Shown here: positions 7,353 to 15,163 of the stretch, piece by piece
Layout of the letters: every line of letters starts with the position of its first letter
Position numbering within the stretch: the first letter of the stretch is position 1
From: an uncultured Bacillota bacterium
GTDB lineage: Bacteria; Bacillota; Limnochordia; Limnochordales; ZCTH02-B6
DNA: 25,038 nt
NCBI GenBank assembly: GCA_937916565.1
Contig: CALFSR010000044.1
Coordinates: 1-25,038, forward strand
Reading direction: 5' to 3'
Notes under the pieces: generated by a model
Told to the model about the DNA's origin: nothing
Databases searched by the model: none
Seen by the model: the letters and a program-made list of their open reading frames with translations, nothing else
Program-made: the position numbers and the translations under genes

Positions 7353-7841
7353 TCAGCGCAAGCGCTTGCCGATGATCGTCAAGTACCGGGGATATCCCGG
7401 TTTCGACTGGAAACCCAACACCTGGTAGCCCAAGCACTGGTAGAAGCGAACGAGGAAAGGCAACGCGGTGCGCACTTGTCCCCGGAGCTCCACCACGCCC
7501 ATCTGGCGCGCCCGCTCCTCCATCCACCGCATGAGCGCCGCACCGATGCCTTCGCCGCGGTATTCCGGCAGCACGGCCAAACGGGACAACGTCCAGCGGC
7601 GCTGGCCCTCGCCGTTGCGTCCCGGTGTGCAGCGGACGGTGCCTACCGGTGTGCCGCCCAACCACGCCAGCGCATGCCCATGGCGCCGGCTGCGGATGTC
7701 CAGAGCAATGCTGGTCGGGGTCGAATCAAACACCTTCAGGGGCGGGACGACCTTGCCCCGGTACGGGGCATACGCCTCCATCAGAATCCGGTGCACGATG
7801 GCCGCTTCTCTCGGCCGCGCCATCCTGATCACTACGTCCAC
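7353..7841 (-). CDS. GNAT family N-acetyltransferase
   Basis: 162 residues starting VDVVIRMARPREAAIVHRIL at GTG 7841, chosen because GGGGGAGGA lies 6-7 nt upstream; the open frame continues to 7916 but the extra N-terminus is only Arg-rich. Acetyl-CoA motif A is LAVLPEYRGEGIGAALMRWM, with the R-G-x-G-x-G/A pyrophosphate loop; motif B follows at FLVRFYQCLGYQVLGF. The substrate is unknown. It opens the second minus-strand block, 27 nt before the ThiE-like gene. Divergent from the YheC/D-like gene with about 150 nt between start codons. Confidence 0.85.
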   Translation of the reverse strand: MDVVIRMARPREAAIVHRILMEAYAPYRGKVVPPLKVFDSTPTSIALDIRSRRHGHALAWLGGTPVGTVRCTPGRNGEGQRRWTLSRLAVLPEYRGEGIGAALMRWMEERARQMGVVELRGQVRTALPFLVRFYQCLGYQVLGFQSKPGYPRYLTIIGKRLR

Positions 7842-7860
7842 AAGCCGTCCTCCCCCGCCA

Positions 7861-7924
7861 CGCCGCCGGTGTGTCCGGCGGCGCCGGACATACCGGCAGG
7901 ATCCGTGACCAAACACCCTGCCGG
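7861..7924. repeat. Cluster of overlapping inverted repeats in the divergent intergenic region
   Basis: Three perfect inverted repeats lie side by side. One is 9 bp with a 5-nt loop (7861-7869/7875-7883). One is 8 bp with a 3-nt loop (7872-7879/7883-7890), sharing bases with the first so both cannot form together. One is 8 bp with a 16-nt loop (7893-7900/7917-7924). All are built from CCGGC units. They lie between the divergent GNAT and YheC/D-like genes and could be operators, mutually exclusive RNA hairpins or a REP-like remnant. Confidence 0.5.
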
Positions 7925-7993
7925 CGCGTACGCTATGGTGCCGGCCGGGAACGTAGTAACATATGACTCCGGCGGAAATCAGGTGAAGGACCG

Positions 7994-9382
7994 ATGGCGT
8001 TCAGCACTTGCCTGACGCTGCACCCCCGGGAGGGCGGCCCGGGGCTGGCGATGCCTCCGGACATCCTGGCGCAGCTGGGGCTGTTTCCGGGTCAGACCAT
8101 ACGAATGCAGACCAAGACGCAGCAGGCGACGCTGCGGGTGGAATCCGCTGACTTCCTGCCGCCCGGGCAGGCGATGCTGGACGCCCGCGTCCTGCAACGC
8201 CTACACCTGCCGCCCCGTTGGCCCCTGCAGCTGCGGCACGTGGGCTCAGGGGAGCTTCTGGTCGGGCCCTTTGTGGGCATCTTGTGCCAGCGGAGCGGAG
8301 CGGGCAGCCCCTACGGGCCGCAGACGACGTTTTTCCGTCGTCTTATCCGGCTTGGGCGCAGCATGCACATGGCGGTCTACGTGTTTGAGCCCGGGGACGT
8401 CAACCGGGCGGTGGGCGCCGTCGCGGGCTGGACGTGGCTGGACGGGCGGGGATGGGTGCGGCGGCTGTTCCCGATTCCCCACGTGCTCTATGACCGGGGC
8501 TATGTCACGGCCCCGGTCCTCCGGCTGCAGCGGTGGCTCCGGGTGCGGGCCCGCGTGCAGCAGTTCAACGCGTTGGTGGGCTCGAAGTGGTGGGTCTACC
8601 GGCTCCTGGCCCGCTTCCCGGACCTTAAGCCGCTTCTCCCTGAAACGCGGGTGCTCCGGACAACGGGGGATCTGATGTCCATGCTGAGACGGTACGGAAC
8701 CGTGTACGTCAAATCCGCGGGGGGAGGAAAAGGCATCGGGATCTGGGTCATTCACGCCGGCGGCGGAACCTTCTCCTACCGATACACCGACGCCCAAACC
8801 CGCATCCACCGGGGGCGGACGGCCAACCTGGCCGCCGTTGTCCAGCACCTGCTCAGTCGCCCGCGCCAGCCGTGGCTTATCCAGCCCCGGGTCGACCTTG
8901 CCCGCTGGAGGGGCCGCATCTTTGACGTCCGGGTGCTCGTCCAGCGGGACGGCCGCGGCGAGTGGCAAGTTACGGGCACGGGCGCCCGCATCGGCCGGCG
9001 GGGCAGCATCATCTCCAACCTTTACGGCGGCGGCGACGCCTGGCCTTTGGAGCCGGTTCTCGCGGAAAGCCTGGGCATGACCGCCGCTGACGCCGCCGAG
9101 CTGCGCCGGCGCATCGAGGAGATCGCCCTGCGGGTGGCCGACGAAATCGATCGCGCCTGCCGGCGTACCGGCTACGTCGGCGAACTGGGCATCGACATCG
9201 GTATCGACCGGGCCGGAGGGCTGTGGTTCTTTGAGGCCAATTCCCGTACGGGGCGCAACCTCTTCCGGCAGGCCGGCCTTCTCGACAGCGGCCGGCTGGC
9301 GGACCGGCGGCCGCTGGAGTTCGCGCTCTACCTGTCCGAGTTCGCGGCGGCAGCCGCCAACGTCGAGCAGGCGTTCGCTTAG
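7994..9382 (+). CDS. YheC/YheD family ATP-grasp protein (spore-coat associated family)
   Basis: The only plus-strand gene. 462 residues: a beta-rich N-terminal region with MPPDILAQLGLFPGQTIRMQ, a linker with FNALVGSKWWVYRLL, and a C-terminal ATP-grasp domain. Visible ATP-grasp features are KSAGGGKGIGIWVI (Lys240 and the Gly-rich loop), IQPRVDLARWRGRIFDVRVL, and ELGIDIGIDRAGGLWFFEANSRTG with the metal-binding Glu/Asn. The family is known from Bacillus spore-coat-associated proteins. ATG follows GGTGAAGGA. It converges on the LpxB-related gene, and the two stop codons overlap (9379-9382). A spore gene in an LPS cluster supports a diderm spore-former; its substrate here is unknown. Confidence 0.87.
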   Translation: MAFSTCLTLHPREGGPGLAMPPDILAQLGLFPGQTIRMQTKTQQATLRVESADFLPPGQAMLDARVLQRLHLPPRWPLQLRHVGSGELLVGPFVGILCQRSGAGSPYGPQTTFFRRLIRLGRSMHMAVYVFEPGDVNRAVGAVAGWTWLDGRGWVRRLFPIPHVLYDRGYVTAPVLRLQRWLRVRARVQQFNALVGSKWWVYRLLARFPDLKPLLPETRVLRTTGDLMSMLRRYGTVYVKSAGGGKGIGIWVIHAGGGTFSYRYTDAQTRIHRGRTANLAAVVQHLLSRPRQPWLIQPRVDLARWRGRIFDVRVLVQRDGRGEWQVTGTGARIGRRGSIISNLYGGGDAWPLEPVLAESLGMTAADAAELRRRIEEIALRVADEIDRACRRTGYVGELGIDIGIDRAGGLWFFEANSRTGRNLFRQAGLLDSGRLADRRPLEFALYLSEFAAAAANVEQAFA

Positions 9383-10575
9383 GCGGGTGCCCACAGCCGC
9401 ACGATGGCGTCAGCCATGCGACGGGCCGCTCCGGGCGGCCCGAGCCGCTCCCGGCCCGTCGCCGCCATGCGGGCCCGGCGGGCCGGGTCCCCAAGAATCG
9501 CCGCGGCCTCCGCGGCCACCGCCGCCGGGTCCGGCGGCGCGACGGCGAGCGCCTCGCCCAGGAGCCGCTTCTGGGCCCGCAAGAACCGGGGGCCAAACTG
9601 CACGCCCGGCCCCGGAAAGGCGACGACCGGTTTCCCGAGGCCGGCGGCCTGTTCGTTGGCGGTGCCCGCCAGGCCCATGACGACGTCCGCCGCCTGCAAA
9701 ACGTCGCCAAAGACGCCGGAGGTCAGCCGCAGCTCGACGCCGTCTTTGATCAGAGCGACGGGCAACGCTTGCTGCGGTACGCCCGCGGCCCCGGCCGGCG
9801 CCGACGCCGCTACCCAGCCGCGAGCGACCAGCGCCGCCCGGGCAGTATCCATGTCCAAACCCGGCGCCAGCGGGACAAGCCCGACAAGGGCTCCTTCCGA
9901 CCCGCCCAGGATGAGGGCCAGCCGCTCCAGGCAATCCGCGAGCACGCCCAGGTTTCCGTACGCGTCGGCCCGGCTGCCCGGCAACAGCGCCACGACGGGG
10001 CCTTGACCCGGGGCAACCGGGGAGCAGCCCGTCACCTCCAGGGCGTCCATCATCAAGTTGCCCTCCCACGAGGCAGAAACGCCCATGCGCCGCAGGTCGG
10101 CCGCGGTCGGTTCGTCCCGGGTGAACACGTGCTGGCATCGCCGGCGCATCCACAAGGCCTCGAGACGGGAGTGCCCGTGGATATAGCTGGACTTGGCGGT
10201 AGCTACCAGGATCAGGGGGCGTCGCGGCAGGCAACGGCCTGCCACCCAGCCGCAAAAGGTGTCGCCCACGGCGAGAGCCGCGTCCGCCCACGCCCCTTGC
10301 GCGCGCAGGAAGTGCATCTGGCGCCGGAACTGGCCGGCGAGCCCGGCCCGCAAGTCCCGCCAGACCGCATCCCACGTAGGCCGGACGAGCCCTCCCGAGG
10401 GCACCCGCACCCGGGGCCCCGGGGCAGCGACGCCCGCCTGTTCCAGTAACCTCCCGTCTCCCACCAGGGGCACGGCGCGGATGCGGGCTGCCGGCCAACG
10501 TTCCTCCAGCGATTTGATCAAGCACAGGGCAAGCCGGTCTTCCCCGTGCCCGTTCGTAACGAGAAGCACATTCAC
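9379..10575 (-). CDS. Lipid-A-disaccharide synthase-related protein (TIGR03492-like)
   Basis: 398 residues. The start MNVLLVTNGHGEDRLALCL matches the NGHGED opening I associate with the lipid-A-disaccharide synthase-related family TIGR03492 (cyanobacteria, Deinococcus). Other GT-B features are VVALLPGSRADAYGN near the domain junction and ADVVMGLAGTANEQAAGLGKPVVAF in the nucleotide-binding domain, corresponding to the SGTATLE loop of LpxB. Function is not established; a glycosyltransferase acting on a lipid or lipid-linked sugar is the natural guess. GTG at 10575 overlaps the previous stop as GTGA. It is the last gene of the lpx block, and its stop overlaps that of the convergent gene. Confidence 0.8.
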   Translation of the reverse strand: MNVLLVTNGHGEDRLALCLIKSLEERWPAARIRAVPLVGDGRLLEQAGVAAPGPRVRVPSGGLVRPTWDAVWRDLRAGLAGQFRRQMHFLRAQGAWADAALAVGDTFCGWVAGRCLPRRPLILVATAKSSYIHGHSRLEALWMRRRCQHVFTRDEPTAADLRRMGVSASWEGNLMMDALEVTGCSPVAPGQGPVVALLPGSRADAYGNLGVLADCLERLALILGGSEGALVGLVPLAPGLDMDTARAALVARGWVAASAPAGAAGVPQQALPVALIKDGVELRLTSGVFGDVLQAADVVMGLAGTANEQAAGLGKPVVAFPGPGVQFGPRFLRAQKRLLGEALAVAPPDPAAVAAEAAAILGDPARRARMAATGRERLGPPGAARRMADAIVRLWAPA

Positions 10576-11864
10576 GGCTCGTCACCGAGCGGAGGGTGCG
10601 CCGGGCCGCGGCCGTTGCCGCAAGGCCCAGCAGCCCCGGAGGCTTCGCTGCCGCCAGCCATCTCGATCAGCCGGGCGGCGATGCGCTGCGACGCGCCCGG
10701 AGGCCCCATGACTTGCCGCAGGGCGGCCCGCATGGCCTCCCGCCCCTTAGGGTCAGCCAAAACCCGGGCTGCCTCGATGGCCACATCCTCGGGCCTCAGC
10801 ATGCCCCGGACCTCCGGCACGATGGCGCGGCCCGCCTTGCGGTTGGGAATGGCGACGAAGGGCGTCCGGTCCGACAGGCGCTGCACGACGGCCCGCTTCC
10901 ACCGTTTCCCGACCAGCGGGACCCGCTCGACGTACTGGACGACGCCGGGCAACGGGATGGACTCGGCGAGGTTCAGCGGGACCGCCACGACCATGGGCAA
11001 TCCCATCGCGGCCATCTCCGCCGTGTTGCTGCCCGGCACCGTCAGCGCCAGGTCCGCCACCTGCATCACGTCGTAGGGCGCGCCCCGCAACGCGGGCACG
11101 ACGAGGCCGCGCCCGGTCACCGCGCGCCAATGATCCCCGTATGGCTCCAGCTTCACCGGCGTCCCCCCGAGGGCTCGAGCCGGCGTGCCGTCTATCTCCG
11201 ACGGCGCGACAAAGGGCGCAAGGCTCATGACGAACTGCAGTTCCCGGTGGCCTTCCCGCAGTATCTCCGCGGCACGCAAAAGAAACGGCATCGCCTGCTG
11301 CAGCTCAAATCGCCGGCTGCCCGGAAATACGGCGACGACCGGCCGAGCGGGGTCCAGGCCGAGCCGCTCGCGAACGGCGTCCGGCGGGCGCGCAGGCTTA
11401 ACCGCGTCGAGCATCAGGTCGCCGACCACGTGCACCCGCTCCGGTTCCGCACCACGTCGCAGCAGCCGCTCCCGTACGCCTTCCGTGGGGACAAACACTT
11501 CCGCAAACCGCCGGGCCCAGCTGCTGCCTCGTTCCAGGTACGCGAGGGCCGGAAACCCCAGCCGGCGTCCAAGCCACAAGGCGTGCACCGGGTCGCCTCC
11601 CAGAAACAGCACCGCCCCCCGCCGCGCAAACCCCCGCAGGGGAAGTGGGGTCAACGCATGGCGCCAGTATTCGCCGGGGCCAAAGGCGCGGTCCACCCCC
11701 GGCATCGCGGCGGCAACCGGCTTTTCCGCGCCGGTGGCAAAGGCGCAGGGCACGAGGAAAACCCGGATTCGGGCCGACGGCGCCCGCTCCTTGATGGCCC
11801 GCACCGTGGGCGCAAGCCACGTCGAAACCTCGCCCGGACTGTTGGCCGTTAGGACAAATTCCAT
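10572..11864 (-). CDS. LpxB-like GT-B protein, second paralogue
   Basis: 430 residues from ATG 11864. The N-terminal loop reads TANSPGEVSTWLAP where LpxB has GEASGDLHGA. The middle carries RGSSWARRFAEVFVPTEGV and the VHVVGDLMLDAV segment; VVAVFPGSRRFELQQAMPFL is the PGSR motif, and DLALTVPGSNTAEMAAMGLP replaces SGTATLE. The ESIPLPGVVQYVERVPLVGK stretch resembles LpxB loops that contact lipid acceptors. A low-complexity tail (GSEASGAAGPCGNGRG) ends the protein. The start overlaps lpxB by one base (TGATG). The frame is open further upstream inside lpxB, but the TGATG junction and first strand EFVLTANSP support this start. Probably a glycosyltransferase; substrate unknown. Confidence 0.8.
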   Translation of the reverse strand: MEFVLTANSPGEVSTWLAPTVRAIKERAPSARIRVFLVPCAFATGAEKPVAAAMPGVDRAFGPGEYWRHALTPLPLRGFARRGAVLFLGGDPVHALWLGRRLGFPALAYLERGSSWARRFAEVFVPTEGVRERLLRRGAEPERVHVVGDLMLDAVKPARPPDAVRERLGLDPARPVVAVFPGSRRFELQQAMPFLLRAAEILREGHRELQFVMSLAPFVAPSEIDGTPARALGGTPVKLEPYGDHWRAVTGRGLVVPALRGAPYDVMQVADLALTVPGSNTAEMAAMGLPMVVAVPLNLAESIPLPGVVQYVERVPLVGKRWKRAVVQRLSDRTPFVAIPNRKAGRAIVPEVRGMLRPEDVAIEAARVLADPKGREAMRAALRQVMGPPGASQRIAARLIEMAGGSEASGAAGPCGNGRGPAHPPLGDEP

Positions 11865-13009
11865 CAGGAAGCCCCCGCCGCGGCGGCCCGGGCAAGCACC
11901 ACGCGGGCGGCTCTCTCCACGGCGCCGCCGTCGCCGAGGCGAGCCCGCACCTGAGCGAGCTCCCCGCGCATTGCCCAATTTCGCTCCGGCACCAGCAGGC
12001 CCAGGACTTCCCGGGCCAAGTTGTCCCCGGTCACGGCGGCCTGCACCAGTTCGGGGATCACGGCGCGGCCCATGACAATGTTGGGCAAGGCAAAGTAGGG
12101 CAGCTTCACCAGAAACCGGGCCAACCGGTACGTGCTGCTCGAGACCTGGTAACACGCCACGTGCGGAACTCCGAGCAGCGCGGCCTCGAGCGTGGCGGTG
12201 CCCATGCTGATCATGGCCGCGTCCGCCGCGTGCAGCACGTCGTACGTGCGCCCCTGAACGACCGCCAAGGGTAAGCCGGCGGCTTCCGCCGCCATCCGCT
12301 CCACGTCCGCGACCCGGAGGGTGTGGGCGACGGGAAGTGCAAAACGGGCCCCCGGCTGCTTGTCCTGGACAAGGCGCGCCGCGGCCAGCATGGGCGGCAA
12401 AAGCCGCGACAACTCCTGCTCCCGGCTTCCCGGGAGAAGTCCGATGAGCGGTGCGCCCGGCGCGGCCCCAAACTCCTGCCGCAGCGTATCTCGATCCGCG
12501 GTGGGACGCACCCGATCCAGCAGCGGGTGTCCGACGAACTCCACGCGGCAACCCGCCCGGCGGTACGCTTCCGCCTCGAAGGGAAAGACGGCCAAAATGG
12601 TGGCGTCAAGCCGAGCGAGCTTGTCCGCGCGCCCCTTGCCCCACGCCCACACCGTCGGGCTGAAATAGTACAGGACGGGAATGCCCTTCCGATGCGCCAC
12701 TTCGGCCAAACGCAGGTTAAAACCCGGGAAATCGATGCAGACAAGGACGTCGGGCCGCCGTTCGTCCATGGCCTCGGCGAGCCGGCTGAGTACCCGCCGC
12801 AGGACGCCGACGCTGCGCAGAGCCTCCACGAAGCCGACGGTGCTCATGCTGGTCGGGTTGAAAACGAGATCGACCCCGGCTTCCTGCATCATCGGGCCGC
12901 CCATGCCGAACATCGTCGTCCCCGGGGCCGCGGCCACGATGGCCCGGGCGAGGTCGGCACCGTGCAGGTCGCCGGACGCCTCGCCCGCCGACAGCATCAC
13001 GCGCCTCAT
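11864..13009 (-). CDS. lpxB: LpxB, lipid-A-disaccharide synthase
   Basis: Peripheral inner-membrane glycosyltransferase (GT19) that joins UDP-diacylglucosamine and lipid X to make the lipid A disaccharide. 381 residues, matching the family. It shows MLSAGEASGDLHGADLARAI at the N-terminus, IDFPGFNLRLAEVAH, YYFSPTVWAWGKGR, VEFVGHPLLDRV, the PGSR loop in LLPGSREQELSRLLPPML, SMGTATLEAALLGVPHVACY, and KLPYFALPNIVMGRAVIPEL. Among the three tandem LpxB-like proteins this is the one with intact family motifs. ATG at 13009 overlaps the lpxI stop as ATGA. Confidence 0.96.
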   Translation of the reverse strand: MRRVMLSAGEASGDLHGADLARAIVAAAPGTTMFGMGGPMMQEAGVDLVFNPTSMSTVGFVEALRSVGVLRRVLSRLAEAMDERRPDVLVCIDFPGFNLRLAEVAHRKGIPVLYYFSPTVWAWGKGRADKLARLDATILAVFPFEAEAYRRAGCRVEFVGHPLLDRVRPTADRDTLRQEFGAAPGAPLIGLLPGSREQELSRLLPPMLAAARLVQDKQPGARFALPVAHTLRVADVERMAAEAAGLPLAVVQGRTYDVLHAADAAMISMGTATLEAALLGVPHVACYQVSSSTYRLARFLVKLPYFALPNIVMGRAVIPELVQAAVTGDNLAREVLGLLVPERNWAMRGELAQVRARLGDGGAVERAARVVLARAAAAGAS

Positions 13010-13863
13010 GATCTCTCGTCCCCGGCCACGGTCACCAGCGCAATGCCAAGTTCCTCGACCCGCCGCAAAGTCGCTTCCCGCTCCAATAGCAGTACGCGCT
13101 CCGCCTCGACGGCGAGCACGGCGGCCCCTGCGGCCGCCATCGCGGCCACCGTATCCAGGCCGACGGCCGGCAGCTCCAGGTCGATGGCGCGCCGCCCTTT
13201 CACTTTGACCACGACGGCCCCGGGTCCCCCCAGCTGGCCCCCGCGCCGGATCGTCGCGTCGGTGCCCTCTGCGGCTTCCAAGGCGAGCACGATCCCGTCC
13301 TTGACGACCACCGTCTGGCCGGCGTCGGCCGCGTCCGCCAGCCGCCGGGCCACCATGTAGCCGTAGCGGACGTCGGCCTGCTCCCTGTCCGTAAGCGGCC
13401 GCCCGGCGCCAAATCCAGCAGGCACCACGTACTGGGCAAAAAGCTCCGACTGCGGGCGCACCGCGAGGCCGCGGCGGCCCATGTCAGCCACAAACGCCTC
13501 GATCAGCGGGTGATCCCCTTGGCCGGCTCGGGCGGAGAGCACCCGCCGCGCAACCGGAGCGAAGTTGCTCTGGAAGAGGGCCGTCTTGGGCACCTTGCCC
13601 AGGATGTAGACGTCCCGCACGCCCCGCCCGGTGAAGGCGGCCACGATTCGTTCGTACTCGTGGATGGGAATCGTCTCGCACTCCGCGCCTGCCTCCGCGA
13701 GCGCGGCGCACGGGTCACCGGCGGGTAGCGCCTCGCCGCACGCGGCCGCCTCCAATCCGGACGCTAGCGCCACCGCGTGCACACGCCACCCCCGCTCCCG
13801 GGCCGCACGCACCCCAAGGACCGGCACGCGCCCCCCGCCGGCGATGATGCCCACCGTTTTCAC
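13006..13863 (-). CDS. lpxI: LpxI, UDP-2,3-diacylglucosamine pyrophosphatase
   Basis: Hydrolyses UDP-2,3-diacylglucosamine to lipid X for LpxB; it replaces LpxH, from which it differs in fold. 285 residues from GTG 13863, starting VKTVGIIAGGGRVPVLG. The central part shows VYILGKVPKTALFQSN and HPLIEAFVADMGRRG; the C-terminal catalytic domain has EGTDATIRRGG (199-209), VVVKVKGRRAIDLELPAVG and VLAVEAERVLLLEREA. The start is set by GAGGGGGA (about 8 nt spacing) overlapping the lpxA stop; the open frame continues to 13911 but would lie inside lpxA. The lpxA-lpxI-lpxB order is typical of LpxI-using bacteria. Confidence 0.94.
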   Translation of the reverse strand: MKTVGIIAGGGRVPVLGVRAARERGWRVHAVALASGLEAAACGEALPAGDPCAALAEAGAECETIPIHEYERIVAAFTGRGVRDVYILGKVPKTALFQSNFAPVARRVLSARAGQGDHPLIEAFVADMGRRGLAVRPQSELFAQYVVPAGFGAGRPLTDREQADVRYGYMVARRLADAADAGQTVVVKDGIVLALEAAEGTDATIRRGGQLGGPGAVVVKVKGRRAIDLELPAVGLDTVAAMAAAGAAVLAVEAERVLLLEREATLRRVEELGIALVTVAGDERS

Positions 13864-13876
13864 CGGTCGGTCCCCC

Positions 13877-14662
13877 TCACCGGCAAATGCCTCGCTCCGA
13901 AGCCAGCACAAAGCTGACGAAGTGGTCGCGTTCGGGCGAGGGCGGCACGTGCTCCCGGATGGCCGCGACCGCTTCCTGCAGATGGTGACTGTCCCGGTAG
14001 AGGAGCCGGAACGCCCGCTTTAGCTCGGTCCTCCGCTCCGCGCTGAGGCCGGCGCGCTCGAGGCCGACGCTGTTGAGACCGCGCACCCGGGCAGGATGGC
14101 CGTCGACGAGCACAAACGGGGGAACGTCCATGGTCACCTTGCTCATCGCGCCCACCATCGCCAGCCGCCCGACCCGCACGAACTGGTGGACCCCGGCCAT
14201 GCCCCCAAGCACCGCCCGGTCCTCGACGGTGACCATCCCGGACAGGCCAGCGCCCTGGGTCATCGTGACGTGGTCGCCAACGATGCAATCGTGGCCCACG
14301 TGCACCATGGCCATCAAATAGTTGTCGTTCCCGAGCTGGGTGAAGCCGCGGCCTGACGGCGTCCCCCGGCTGATCGTCGTATACGCCCCGATCCGGTTGC
14401 GGTCGCCGATCACGAGCCGCGTCGGCTCGCCCTTGTACTTAAGATCCTGGGGTTCCATCCCCAGGATCGCGCCAGCCCCGATGACGTTGTCCCGGCCAAG
14501 CACGGTGCCGCTGTGCACGACGACGTGGGGTCCAAGGCGTGTGCCCGGACCGATCTCGGCTCCGGCCTCCACGACGCAGTAAGGCCCGATCACGACACCG
14601 GCCCCGATCTCCGCAGCCGGATCTACGATCGCCGTCGGATGAATCGATGTCTCGTCTGCCAC
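13877..14662 (-). CDS. lpxA: LpxA, UDP-N-acetylglucosamine O-acyltransferase
   Basis: First committed acyl transfer of lipid A synthesis. 261 residues, essentially the E. coli length. The N-terminal two thirds are hexapeptide repeats of the left-handed beta helix (IHPTAIVDPAAEIGAGVVIG, then TRLGPHVVVHSGTVLGRDNV). The catalytic His is His124 in MVHVGHDCIVGDHV. The C-terminal helical domain begins near GLNSVGLERAGLSAERR. GTG at 14662 is preceded by GGGGGCGGG and lies 3 nt after the fabZ stop, the common fabZ-lpxA pairing. Start codon weak, identity firm. Confidence 0.96.
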   Translation of the reverse strand: MADETSIHPTAIVDPAAEIGAGVVIGPYCVVEAGAEIGPGTRLGPHVVVHSGTVLGRDNVIGAGAILGMEPQDLKYKGEPTRLVIGDRNRIGAYTTISRGTPSGRGFTQLGNDNYLMAMVHVGHDCIVGDHVTMTQGAGLSGMVTVEDRAVLGGMAGVHQFVRVGRLAMVGAMSKVTMDVPPFVLVDGHPARVRGLNSVGLERAGLSAERRTELKRAFRLLYRDSHHLQEAVAAIREHVPPSPERDHFVSFVLASERGICR

Positions 14663-14665
14663 CCT

Positions 14666-15106
14666 TCACACCCGCCCCCAAGCAAACATGAGCTCCGCTT
14701 CGGCCACGACCTGCCCGTCGACTGTGGCCTCCGCCGCGATCTTGCCGATGGTTCCCCGCACCCGGAGCACCGTGACCTCGATGCGCAGCTGATCCCCCGG
14801 CGTCACGGGACGGCGAAACCGGGCGCTGTCGACGCCCGTAAAGAGCGGCACGAGCGCTTCGCCGGCCACGGCCTGGTGGCCTTCCTCAGGCATGAGGCAG
14901 ATGCCGCCTACCTGGGCCATAGCCTCCAAGATGAGCACCCCGGGCAAGATGGGCAAGTCCGGGTAGTGGCCCGTGAAGAACGGTTCCGTGATAGTCACGT
15001 TCTTAATGCCGACCGCGCGCTTGCCGGGTTCAAACTCCACAACGCGGTCCACCATCAGCATCGGGTACCGATGGGGCAGCCGCCGCAAAATCTCCCGTAC
15101 ATCCAT
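14666..15106 (-). CDS. fabZ: FabZ, 3-hydroxyacyl-ACP dehydratase
   Basis: Hot-dog-fold dehydratase of fatty acid elongation, located here to balance acyl-ACP supply with lipid A. From ATG 15106 it has 146 residues: MDVREILRRLPHRYPMLMVD, then the active-site segment FTGHYPDLPILPGVLILEAM with His47 and Glu61. GGGAG lies 8 nt before this ATG. The frame is open to 15148, but the extra 14 residues are not family-like. It follows the nucleotidyltransferase gene after 57 nt and precedes lpxA by 3 nt. Confidence 0.95.
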   Translation of the reverse strand: MDVREILRRLPHRYPMLMVDRVVEFEPGKRAVGIKNVTITEPFFTGHYPDLPILPGVLILEAMAQVGGICLMPEEGHQAVAGEALVPLFTGVDSARFRRPVTPGDQLRIEVTVLRVRGTIGKIAAEATVDGQVVAEAELMFAWGRV

Positions 15107-15163
15107 GATGCCCACTCCCGTCCGTGTTTCCAGCCAAGGGACGCTCAAGGCCGCACCGGCGGC

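Noticed and set aside
7955..7985. A sporulation-sigma promoter before the YheC/D-like gene (CATATGAC)
   Set aside because: Only the CATA core matches sigma-E/K-type -10 elements; the rest of the -10 and a suitable -35 are lacking.
11865..12551. An N-terminal extension of the second LpxB-like protein into lpxB
   Set aside because: The extra 229 codons lie out of frame inside lpxB and are Arg/Gly/Ala-rich. The ATG at 11864 with a TGATG overlap gives a proper first GT-B strand.
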